Of a stretch of 64,000 nucleotides of DNA, positions 1 to 12,000 are shown one piece after another. The notes beneath the pieces are model-generated. The model had not been told where the DNA came from and did not search any database. It saw only the letters and a list, made by a program, of their open reading frames with translations. The DNA comes from Dendrophyllia cribrosa. Its lineage: Eukaryota; Cnidaria; Anthozoa; Scleractinia; Dendrophylliidae. The position numbers were made by a program, and so were the translations under genes. The DNA lies in contig JAJLRJ010000005.1 of assembly GCA_024195265.1 (NCBI GenBank), forward strand, positions 14,017,036 to 14,081,035. Direction: 5' to 3'. Numbering within the stretch: the stretch's first letter is position 1; each line of letters begins with the position of its first letter.

Positions 1-3000
1 TCCTGAATGTCTGAAAGTGCTGAAGCTGTTGTATTTCCAGTTCCTCTTTGTGCCTTTTGTACGCCTCTTCCAAGTCCGCTTTTAAACGCTTTTTCTCCTC
101 TGTTACAGACTCGATCTACAACAACAAAAACACCACAACAGGGGCAATTCAAAATGTAATTTTGTACCGGCTTTTCCAAACGCATCATTTTTTTTATGTC
201 TGTTTTAATATATTGTTGATGTTCTTGATCATATTTTTGTCGAAATTGGCGTAGGTCGATCCACGGTTATTTTGACAACGTTATCATGGTGGTTATTAGG
301 CAGATTTAGAAAAGACAATGCGACGTGAAATGAGGACGCCACACCGTTTCCTAAGCTTCACGCGGAAAAAGGACTATTTTCGCGCCGGAAGCAAATGGGA
401 GACGTCTGTACGCAGGCTACAAGGTCGCGACTTGATCACGATAGCATTTCACATTTTCATGTCACGTTCACAACGTTTACGACCAGGGCGGATGAATGTA
501 TCCGCCCTGTTTTGGACTTTGTGTGCGCGCCGTTGTCGAAGCGTCGCCATTGCAACTCAGGAAGATGCGAGACGCATAAAGAACGTATAAAAACCAGAGC
601 ATCCTTGATGAAATAAAAAAAACGTATCACCTGCCTTTGTAGCCTGCAAAGTAGGTATATTTGAGGGGCGAACGAGCACGAGGCGAGAACTGAGGCGATT
701 CAAAAGATGCGACCAAGGGTGTGGGAGTCAGGCTGAAAGGCGAAGGAGGGGGAGGGGGGAGGGGGAAAGGAAGGAAAAATACGCGATTTTTTTTTCTCTT
801 CTCCTTCTTTTCCCCACTCCCTTTTATTTCTCCCAGCCCCCGACGTTGTGCAAAACCAAAATGGCGACGGGACCAAACACTACTGATTCAGTACTCGCCC
901 ACCAAAAAAAAAACAAAACGCCTACACTGCAAGCTACTGTTTTGTAACCAAAACTCTCGAAGACATTGGGGGACTGGGAGCTATTTGCCTCAAACCATTA
1001 TGGGGACAAAAGCCTTTAAAGGACATTGTCACGAGAGCGCATGCGCCAGTATCTCGAATCGAAACTTGAAAAGTTTAACCTAAATTTCTCAAGTTGAAAT
1101 GTTAATTTCAAAATGGCGTCGACTAGTGGCGGAGGTCAGGGTGGAAAACGAAGAAACTCGCGCCATTTTTTAAATTGACACTTCAACCTGAAAAATTCAG
1201 GCTAAACTTTTCAAGCTTCGATTCGAGAAACTGGCGCACGCGCCCTCGTGACAGTGTCCCTTTAGCCTTAACTGTAAAATAGTTTACGACCGAAACCTTA
1301 CCCGCAGTGACATAACGGTTCGCTCAGCTTTCAACTCCACCAGCTCCATTTCCAACTTGATGGCTTGATCGGTGCTGTACTGTGCACCCTCGGCTGCCTT
1401 CAACTGTAAAAAATAACATCACCATCAACGTTAACTCTTTTACCCTCAAAATGGCTTATGGTGCTGTGTTTTTTCCCCCGATATTTTGCCAAATACAATT
1501 TAGGATTTTGTTTCTTGTATGTTCACCTGAAGCTCAGCCTTTTCTTGTTCCACCTCCATTTTGACCCGGTCAACTTCGTCAGCCAATGTTGCAGCGTTCT
1601 CTTTTTCATGTTTTTCGCGTCTTTCGCTCTGAAAAAGTATAATAAAAAACATTTAAAGGAGCTATGTCATGGTGATTTTGAGGTTTTGGGGTCAAAACTG
1701 CCCCAAATTAAAACTAAGTACCTTTGCCGTGCATGAAATGCTTGTAGAACACTAAGGGGAAGATATCAAGTGAATTCTCAAAGAGAGAATAAACCATAAT
1801 CAGAGTTTTAGTGAGTTTTCCAAGAGAGAAGCGATAAACTTGAAAAAAATGGCCAATTTTTTCAAGTTGCAATCCATTTCCATCTTGGCCATCTGCAGCG
1901 CAAAGGCCTGGCTAAACTAGGAAACATTGTTGCGTTGACATTGTTTCCTGTAATGTTTCCGTTGTGGCTAAACTAGCGGGAAGCAAACAAAATGTTTTGC
2001 TGCCCCGGTGGCTAAACGAGGAAACATTGCAGCAAAATTTGTATCCGGGAAGCAAAAATGTTTTTTGACCTGAGGCAAAAACATTTTCTTGTTTCCGAGC
2101 AGCAAAATTTGTTTCCGCAACATATGTTTCCCGCGCGGCTAAACTGGGAGACAATGTTTCCTAGTTTAGCCATCGGAAACATTGTTTCCTGTAATGTTTC
2201 CGGGGTGGCTAAATTAGCGGGAAGCAAACGAAATGTTTTGCAGCCCCAGTGGCTAAACGAGGAAACATTGTTTCGGAAAACAAAGGGTCACGCATGCGCA
2301 TAATAATAAACTGACTTCCAAAGAAGTCTGGGGCAGAATTTTTGCATATTCTCGTCCCCAGGGCTGCACATCTGTGCATCGATTTGACAGTAAGCCAGTT
2401 CCTTTCTGTCCCTGTTCATGTAGTCTTCATGAGCCACATCCCACAAACAGGCTCTGTCCTCATACGAGGTAATGAGTAACATCTCCTCGTCCTTCCAGTT
2501 CCTTTCCTTTTTTCCCTTACCTATTCTATTCTGGAAGTTCCTGTCGTGTCAGGATTTATTATTTAAGTGGAATCAAAATTGACGCTAACTCTGGGTTAAC
2601 TAAATCGTGCTTTGGACAACCCAGCCCTGGTGTTCCCCTGGGGCTGAGGAGCAGATAAAAATCGGCGCGCGAACGCCGGAGCGGAACAAACAAGGAAAGA
2701 TTCGCGCCTATCCCCCTCCGTAATCACTAGCAATATTTTTACTTCGCGCACCGCCTATACTTCCCTACCCATAATCTGAACTGACAACTCCAAGGACAGA
2801 TGAAAAAGCATAAGCGCTTACCTCTATCCTGTATCGCAATTCCGCATTTCCTTTCAAAAATGTGGTTTGAGACTTGGCTTCCTATGAAGTCATCAAATAA
2901 AAGCACCATTAATAACAAAACAGTTATAACCTTCTAAAAGAAAAGTTCGCTTAATTAAACCCAAACAAAAAATGCTTCCTTGCCATTTAAGACCTTAGAC

Positions 3001-6000
3001 CGAAATGTGTGATTCTTCCTACCAATTCTAAGCCCTAGCCCTAAAAATGCTCCCTTTATAAGCCAACTTCAAAAAAGCACCATCAATAACAAAAATAAAT
3101 AAAACCTTCTATTACAAAAAACGCTCATCGATCAGTGAAGCTAACCTCTTTTTCGGCTTTCTGTTTCTCCTGCACATCTTTCAGTTTATGTTTAATCTTC
3201 TTCAACTCTTCATTCTCGCTCTTCAGTTTCTCCTTCAAGTCATGTATTGCAGCCACTCTGGACTTGTTCTCGTCCTCGCTACTTTTGCCTTCACAACACA
3301 ATACAATGAGTTAGGCCAGGATCCAGTACCAATAGAATTACTGCTCAATGGTTTTCATTTGAATGGACGTAATAGCAGTTTTCAATCGAGTGAAGCAAAT
3401 ACAGGTAGCCGTCGCCAAGCGCGGGAAAACGCGTGCCGGCAAGTCACGATTGGTTTTGGTTTTACTTTTGATTGGTTGAGAAAGTAGCGCGAGATTTTTT
3501 AGCCAATCACAAAGCGTAGCAATGCAAAACCAAAGCAATTGCGACAATTTAGTCACATTTGACAAATTAAACAAGTCCAACACTCTAAACACTAGACTAC
3601 CGGTATCACGCTTCCTGGGCGTCATCCCAAAATACAGAAATAGAAATAATCTCTGTCCGTAATGCTGCTAGTGACATCATACACCCGAAATCCGGGATTT
3701 TACAGGCGTTCACTTCTCCTGCTAACGTCATTAAAGAGAGAAAAACTTTCGTCGCACTTACAGAAAAAAATTAATGCCGGAAAGGATAACTAATTGGTAA
3801 TTGTTTGGGTTTTTAGGCTTACCAGATTCTGCCAACTTGGAGTAATCTGCAATCTTCGATTGCAACTCATCTTTCAGTTCATCTACGAGTTTTCTCTTCT
3901 CTTTGAACTCAGCTGTCAGCTGAAAAACAGAACCATAATGAATCAAACTGCCTTTGTGATTGTTTAAAGTTTGCTCTGCTAATCTCTATAGTCCCAACTG
4001 ATGGGAGACATGACCCATGACTGACTGATGACATGACTGATGGGATGACTGACCCAAATAAAGGCAGCGTTTGAGAATAGATTTATAAAGGTTAGAGGAA
4101 ACACGAAAATACGGGTCTTGAGTTTAGAACAGTACTTGGTGAATGAGAAGAATCGATTAGGAAGCAACGATGACGAAGATAACATTTGATTACAAAGTTA
4201 AAAACAAGGGTTAAAGTGTCTTTGTTTAATTTTGTAAGCTGAAATTACTTGAAAAACGAGGTCCCATGATTATATGGACACACTGAGAAGGAGAATGGCT
4301 AACCATGTTGAGGGTGGATAGGGATTGAAATGTGGACAAATATGAAAATAAAACATGTGATACACTGAGTTCAAGTACAATACAACAACAATGGTTTGAT
4401 CTTTTAGAAAAGAACTCGATAGATGACAGCAAACCACTTAGGATTAAAACAAAAGCCTCGGCTTTTCACATTTGGCCTGGGATGAAATTTGCAAAAAAAG
4501 CACCAAAAATGCAAGAGAAAGAGGCGGGAAAATAAACGGCGAAAAATACGACAACATTTCCTTTTCTTTGTTTGTTGTGTTTTTGGGTGACATTTTTACT
4601 CGTGAATCGGCACAGAAACAAAACGCTTGTTGTCACACCTGGTCTTTCTCTTTCTGCAGGGCCATCAACTTTTCCTGGACTTCTTTGTTGTCCCTTTTTG
4701 TACTGTCCATAACCCAGTCTAAAATACCCTGAAAAATAATAAACAGATGTTTAGAACCAAACTCCGATCAGCAAAATATTAAGTAGCTTTCATTTGAATT
4801 GACATACTTTGAGGTTTCTTCCACGGACTAAACAGATAGAGCCACCTTGAACGGCAAAATAAACAGTACCACAATATATCTAGTGTATGGCCTAACTCGC
4901 CACGAGTCTCTCGTAGCTCAGTGGTTGAGCATCTGACCAGTGTGTGAACCTAGTATGTGGCCTAACTCGCCACAAGTCTCTCGTAGCTCAGTTGTCAGAG
5001 CATCTGACCGGTGTGTGAAACTAGTATGTGGCCTAACTCGCCACAAGTCTCTCGTAGCTCAGTGGTTAAGCATCTGACCAGTGTGTGAACCTAGTATGTG
5101 GCCTAACTCGCCACAAGTCTCTCGTAGCTCAGTGGTTGAGCATCTGACCAGTGTGTGAACCTAGTATGTGGCCTAACTCGCCACAAGTCTCTCGTAGCTC
5201 AGTGGTTGAGCATCTGACCAGTGTGTGAACCTAGTATGTGGCCTAACTCGCCACAAGTCTCTCGTAGCTCAGTGGTTGAGCATCTGACCAGTGTGTGAAC
5301 CTAGTATGTGGCCTAACTCGCCACAAGTCTCTCGTAGCTCAGTGGTTGAGCATCTGACCAGTGTGTGAACCTAGTATGTGGCCTAACTCGCCACAAGTCT
5401 CTCGTAGCTCAGTGGTTGAGCATCTGACCAGTGTGTGAACCTAGTACGTGGCCTAACTCGCCACAAGTCTCTCGTAGCTCAGTTGTCAGAGCATCTGACC
5501 GGTGTGTGAACCTAGTATGTGGCCTAACTCGCCACAAGTCTCTCGTAGCTCAGTGGTTGAGCATCTGACCAGTGTGTGAACCTAGTATGTGGCCTAACTC
5601 GCCACAAGTCTCTCGTAGCTCAGTGGTTGAGCATCTGACCAGTGTGTGAACCTAGTATGTGGCCTAACTCGCCACAAGTCTCTCGTAGCTCAGTGGTTGA
5701 GCATCTGACCAGTGTGTGAACCTAGTATGTGGCCTAACTCGCCACAAGTCTCTCGTAGCTCAGTGGTTGAGCATCTGACCAGTGTGTGAACCTAGTATGT
5801 GGCCTAACTCGCCACAAGTCTCTCGTAGCTCAGTGGTTGAGCATCTGACCAGTGTGTGAACCTAGTATGTGGCCTAACTCGCCACAAGTCTCTCGTAGCT
5901 CAGTGGTTGAGCATCTGACCAGTGTGTGAACCTAGTATGTGGCCTAACTCGCCACAAGTCTCTCGTAACTCAGTTGTCAGAGCATCTGACCGGTGTGTGA

Positions 6001-9000
6001 ACCTAGTATGTGGCCTAACTCGCCACAAGTCTCTCGTAGCTCAGTGGTTGAGCATCTGACCAGTATGTGAACCTAGTATGTGGCCTAACTCGCCACAAGT
6101 CTCTCGTAGCTCAGTGGTTAAGCATCTGACCAGTTTGTGAACCTAGTATGTGGCCTAACTCGCCACACGTCTCTCGTAGCTCAGTGGTTAAGCATCTGAC
6201 CAGTGTGTGAACCTAGTATGTGGCCTAACTCGCCACACGTCTCTCGTAGCTCAGTTGTCAGAGCATCTGACCAGTGTGTGAACCTAGTATGTGGCCTAAC
6301 TCGCCACAAGTCTCTCGTAGCTCAGTTGTCAGAGCATCTGACCAGTGTGTGAACCTAGTATGTGGCCTAACTCGCCACAAGTCTCTCGTAGCTCAGTGGT
6401 TGAGCATCTGACCAGTGTGTGAACCTAGTATGTGTCCTAACTCGCCACACGTCTCTCGTAGCTCAGTGGTTAAGCATCTGACCAGTGTGTGAACCTAATA
6501 TGTGGCCTAACTCGCCACACGTCTCTCGTAGCTCAGTTGTCAGAGCATCTGACCGGTGTGCGGAAGGTCGTAGGTTTGAATCTTGTCGGGGACTCAGATT
6601 TTTTATTTGTCCCACGCTCGTGACATGATAAACATTGCATCTTTTCAGTACCACTACACGACCGCAGGCTTGCATCTGGGATTGGAAAGATTTAGTCGCT
6701 CAGATCGCCACCTTCATGTGGTGGGGAGGCTTGCGTGCCGCAATGAGCCGGAGGGCTATGCTGGCTGGACCTCTTGAGGTCCTGGTAGGGTCACCCATGC
6801 CAGACAGGTCGAAGGTTAGGGGACAAACAAAGAGCAATCTGCTGGTCCTCCAGGTTGGGGGTTTTGCACAGGGCCAACAACCCTGTCATGTAAAAAAACC
6901 TTTGTTACGGAAACAGTAACGAGTAACTCAACATCTGCGCAAGACAGGCTTCCGGAATCCACGCCAAGTTTTGGACCTCGTTGTAGCCCTACACGCCACC
7001 CGGCGTAATGGGTATGAGTGAATGATTGTGGTACAGAAAGAAAAATCACATACATAAGTGGTGTAAAACTTGATCCTCCCAGAAAATTGCCGAAAGATAA
7101 ATTAAACAACTGAAGGTAGGCACTCGATTTTGCCCTACCCTTTCTTTTCAACTACAGTTGGGGTGGTCGTATGGCGGGGTTCCGCTGTACCCGCCTGACG
7201 GTTTTAGAATTAAAGCCTCTTTCAGCGTCCTGTAAAAGGTATAAACTCTCCGTGCGTTTAAAAAAAAGAGTGGTAGCATGTGTTTATTCACCTTGTTAGC
7301 TAACGTTATTCTCCGTTCATCATCATAGTGTTCTGACAGCCTCTCTCTTTCGTCCCAGGTTTGTCTCTTAGCTGTTTGAAGATCTTTTATAAGCTCCTGA
7401 AAAACAAATAAATACAACTTCCTGTAAAGAAAAGTCACAAAACAGCATACAACGCGTCATTCTTCTTCAGAAGAAGAAAATTTCCTGACTAATTTGGTGA
7501 GATTTCGGGAATATTTTCGGACGCTGATCGGCTGTCAAATAGTGCTCCCGAAATAAGACAAAAAAAAAGTTGAGAATGGATAGAAAACCTAACCTTTTAA
7601 GCACTTCACTCAACCAGCAAAGAACAATGCACTATTTTGAGCTATTTTGCACCATTAAATATACCTACTTATCACACGATTTATTTCCAGTATTTTCCAG
7701 TGGTGCTGTTTATTATGCTGTACAAGGTGGTTCTAACTTTTAAGTCTGTGGATTAAATCCTAAAGTGTGACCATTCAAACGAAAACTGCTGAGCAGTACT
7801 TTCCTATGGTACTGTTCATTATGCTGTACAAGGTGGTTCTAACTTTTGAGTCTATGGATAAAATCCTAAAGTGTGACCATTCAAATGAAAGCTACTGAGC
7901 AGTACTTTCCTGTGGTACTGTTCATTATGCTGTACAAGGTGGTTCTAACTTTTGAGTCTGTGGATTAAATCCTAAAGTGTGACCATTCAAACGAAAACTA
8001 CTGAGCAGTACTTTCCTGTGGTACTGTTCATTATGCTGTACAAGGTGGTTCTAACTTTTCATTTGCGGATGAATTCCCAGCGTGTGACCATTCAAATGAA
8101 ATCTCTTCAGCAGTGCTTTCTTATGGTGCTGTTCCTTTTCAGTATAATTTGACAACGTGAAATTTGGTATTTTTGTGAATTTTGATTTTAAATGCCCTAG
8201 GTAGTGATGGCTTATTTACAGGGAATAAACATGGATGTTGCCAAATCACCAATACTCACCTCCATTTGTTGAACATCATCCTTGCTTGTTCCGCCCGCTC
8301 TCCCAGAAGTTGCTAACTTTTCTCTTAATCTTGATATTTCATCCCTCAGATCCTGAATAATCTTTGTGTTTTCTATCTGATTTTTACAAAATGGACTTCA
8401 GTTAGAATTCCAAAAATTATTAAGAAATCCACAGTCTTCTGTTATGATTGGTTCTTTGTGTCATTCGTGTTTAGCCATGTGTGATTACTTTGGGTTTGAC
8501 TTTTTTAAACGCCAGTCAACAATGGGATGTGTGGCTGAAAATAGAGCGGTTTTCAATTGAGTGCCGTAAAACCAAAACCAAAGTAATCACTTTGGCCAAT
8601 CACAACAGACGCAGACAATTCAATGAACCAATCAGAGCTCGAAGCAAGTACATGTCGCCAGCGCCAAGCGCGGGAAAACGCGTGCGAGTAAGTCACGATT
8701 GGTTTTGGTTTTACTTCTGATTGGTTGAGAAAGTGGCGAGAATTTTTAGCCAATCACAAAGCGTAGCAATGCAAAACCAAAGCAATCGCGAACTTACTTT
8801 CGAAACTCAATTGAAAACAGCTCTACTACAATAAAAGGAATCACAACTCAAAGCAAACTTCAATCGAGCCCATCTAATACCAGATATATAGAAGATAAGT
8901 TCGTGGGTGTGCGGAGATATGACATTTTTCTTCGAGTGTTCAACTCGATATTTCACGAGTGAGCACAAGACTTCAAGTTGAACACGAGAAGAGACATTTA

Positions 9001-12000
9001 ATATCTCCAAACAGCCATGCATCATTTTGTTTATTATATAAACGACTCTACAAAGTTTTAAGCAATTTTCAGAAGATTTCCGAAGATTTCCAAAGATTTT
9101 CGAAAGTTATCTGAGTGAATGGTGTCCGAAGGTTGTACGAACGTTTCTGCTCATTTTCCGAACTTTTCCTGAGATTGCCGAAGATGTCCGAATATTTCCG
9201 AAAAAGATCCGAAGATATTTCGATTGTACACCAACACCTTTAGCTCGGCAAACATTACAGCTAACGTGAAAATATCAATACCTCATTTTTCTTGGCAGCA
9301 TTTTCAATGGCTTTTGTTCTGTTTCCGCATTGCATGGAGGCCAAAGTTTCTTCATAATCAGAATCTGTACATGAGAGACATCAAGGAGTGAAATGATTAA
9401 TATTTATTTGACAATCAACTCCTGACCAGCCTTCTTTACATGTATTTCTGAGAATTATTTAGTTAAGTAAACTCTTTTTCTTTTCTTCAAAATAAGAATG
9501 TCTGGACTCAATGGATGGACACACCATGTTACTTTAAAGTTACATGGTATGTGTTTTGTAAAACCTATACTGACATAAACTGTTCTTGCAACAAACTTCA
9601 GGATCGGAACTGGATCTCGAACGACAGTACATAATTTCCCTTTTACAAAGAAAAACGCATATGACCGATCATTTTACATGCCGTGTCAAGATGGCATATA
9701 ACACAGACTAGAAGTGTTAACTGGTCCGCTTATAAGCCGATTCAGAGCTCTATCAATGAATAAATAAAACACTTATCAAATACTCTTAACCACTGTCTGA
9801 GTTGAAATTCAAAACAATCGGCTTTATGTTTAACATTTTTTCGTCGCAATTGATTATTTAGCCTTCGAATACAGCCGCCTCTCATCGCTCCCGGCCGCTA
9901 GGGGCGTTCACGCGAGAGAGCGTCTGCGATTTACTTTGAGAAATTCCATACTGATGACGTAAATCTGTCCCGAATCAAGACAGGAGCCCTGATTGTCCAA
10001 CTTGATAATTTTACATAATTATGCTTTAAATTATGCAGTGTTGTGATCGCCAGTTGCGAGGATTAATCTTGTCTGTCGTTAGAAAATGTTCGACTCTGTG
10101 TTCAATCTATTTGTCCTATGTTTAATGTTTTGACGTTACAAGCAAGTCGCTTTCAGGCTCTTCATAGTTTTATCTGCAGTGAGGAGGTTTTTCTGTGTTT
10201 GCCAATTTACCGACCGGATATGGCAAGTCACTGATATTTCAAACGGAGCCACGCTTGCACGTGTGGATGAATGAACATTTATCGGCAATAAATGGGAAGA
10301 ATCCCGTAATTATCATCATCAGTCTGCTTTTAGAGGAAAGACTACCTTCAGACTCGCGGCACCGCAATGGCAGGGGGCAAAAATGGCAGTTTCTTTCGCC
10401 AATATTTTCACGGCATAGATGGAAACAGAAATAATAAACCATTGCACCAAGAAATAAGAGCGCGCAAGGAAATGTTATCCTTTGTAACACGATACAACCC
10501 TGTGTGCCTACATCCATCCTCATTGACAAATGAATCACAACCTTTGCTTAGACGGATCTATAAAGAACCTCCCCTTATTTCATACATAAGGAGTAGATCT
10601 TTAAAAGACATACTGATCAGGGCTAAACTGTAAAAATCAAACCGAGTGAACAAAGGTCATAACAAACACGCCAGACACTAGTAGGATTTGTGATACGCCT
10701 GTCAACACCTTTCATTTCATTTGGTTTCACTGCACGCACATTATTATAATTATGCGAGATTAGCGACGGTGATTTACGTCATCAGTATGGAATTTATCAA
10801 AGTAAATCGCAGACGCTCTCTCACGCGAACGCCCCTAGCGGCCGGGAGCGATGAGAGGCGACTGTATTCGCAGGCTATTGATTTTTGGGACAATACGTCA
10901 ATTTTGAATGAATAAATGGCATTTTTTATTATAAAATTTGGTCGAAACATGGCACAACGAACTAAACGGTTTCGGAAAATTTCGAGTATTTTTATCATTT
11001 CTCATCAAAAGTAGTAGTGTCGTACGCTTTCTCGCCATAAACCATGTGGGCGCTGGCGCCGACGTTTCTGCTGCCGACGCCGACAGGGGGTACAACGAGA
11101 AGGCGGCTAGGCCAATTTCGATTTATTAAAATTCAAACTTTACTCCAAAATTAATTATTCATCCCTGAAACTCAATTGTTTTATTCCCCTTCGCCTCGGA
11201 GCCAAGTAAGAAATAGACCTATTATCTAGCTGCTCAAACTTTACACATGGATATCTAAATAACAAATCTAAAAGCCTCACACTTTTTCATTGAGCGATGC
11301 CTCGAGATAATTGAACACAGTTTGGTTTTTGTTTTCTTCAACGGCTGCATTCGATACCTAATTATTCAATCAAGTTTAGCAGCTTCCGGCACGTTCTGTC
11401 GAAATCTACATTCATCAAGGTTTCTATTTATATATAGTTTGTCATAGTTTCCTTAAAAAAGGCGCGCGTGAATTTTTAACCGAAGGACACTGGTCTGTTA
11501 CAGTCGTTCAGATAATACAGGGGAGCGTAACATAAGCAACACGCGAAGGAAAAATATTACGAATGCTGATGGAGGGGGGTCGTAAGCTTCCTAGCGAGTA
11601 GAACATTAGAGTTTTAATAAGTCCTATATGAAAGCCTCTTTTATTGTTAAACATATGAGGTTATTTTTAGCTTAATTAGCGGAAGACATACTTTTAACTT
11701 GACATCAATATCTTAGGCCTGAGGCAAACGTGGAATCTTAGTCGAACTTAATTCGTCGAACCTATGAATTTTGAAATAGGCGCATGAATGGTGCGACGTC
11801 TGCCGCAATTAAGTTCGACTCAAATTAATTGGTTCGACTCCAGCATAAGTTCGACTTGCCAAGTCGGATAATGCGACAGTGGTTCGGCGTTTCAGCAAAC
11901 GCCGTTCTAAACACGCGCTGAACTCAATTCATAAATCATGCAAATTACAAAATAATTGATTCAAATGTGATGGACTGCGCAATCGTCACAAAAATACCGA

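Larger units (their letters stand above)
1..9364 (-). other. Kinesin neck and coiled-coil stalk exon block
   Basis: Ten exons from 9282-9364 down to 1-115. The first ends the motor (YEETLASM, then the region where kinesins usually have RYA-R-K, here QCGNRTKAIENAAKKNE). The following exons are rich in Glu, Lys, Leu and Gln with heptad spacing, for example IQDLRDEISRLREKL (8260-8376) and KEKLKSENEELKKIKHKLK (3146-3288). Most are multiples of three (117, 105, 90, 60, 102, 102 bases), so single exons could be skipped without frame loss. The stalk implies dimerisation; no cargo domain lies inside the window. Confidence 0.85.
9856..10876. mobile_element. DNA transposon with ~95 bp TIRs, inserted in duplication copy A
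   Basis: The left arm (AGCCTTCGAATACAGCCGCC) and the right arm (inverse of GGCGACTGTATTCGCAGGCT) are near-perfect inverted repeats through TTTACGTCATCAG. The target duplication ATTGATT is at 9849-9855 and 10877-10883. Copy B (about 16300-16315) has the empty site. The interior has a decayed helicase-like segment and a retroelement-like segment (separate entries). Confidence 0.88.

Noticed and set aside
721..1083. 120-residue ORF
   Set aside because: Starts in a purine-rich low-complexity tract and runs into the MITE at 1016; no family resemblance.
4885..6600. CRISPR array or tRNA gene cluster
   Set aside because: Units are contiguous 70/71 bp copies without unique spacers, and lack T arm and acceptor stem, so they are neither; the host is also an animal.
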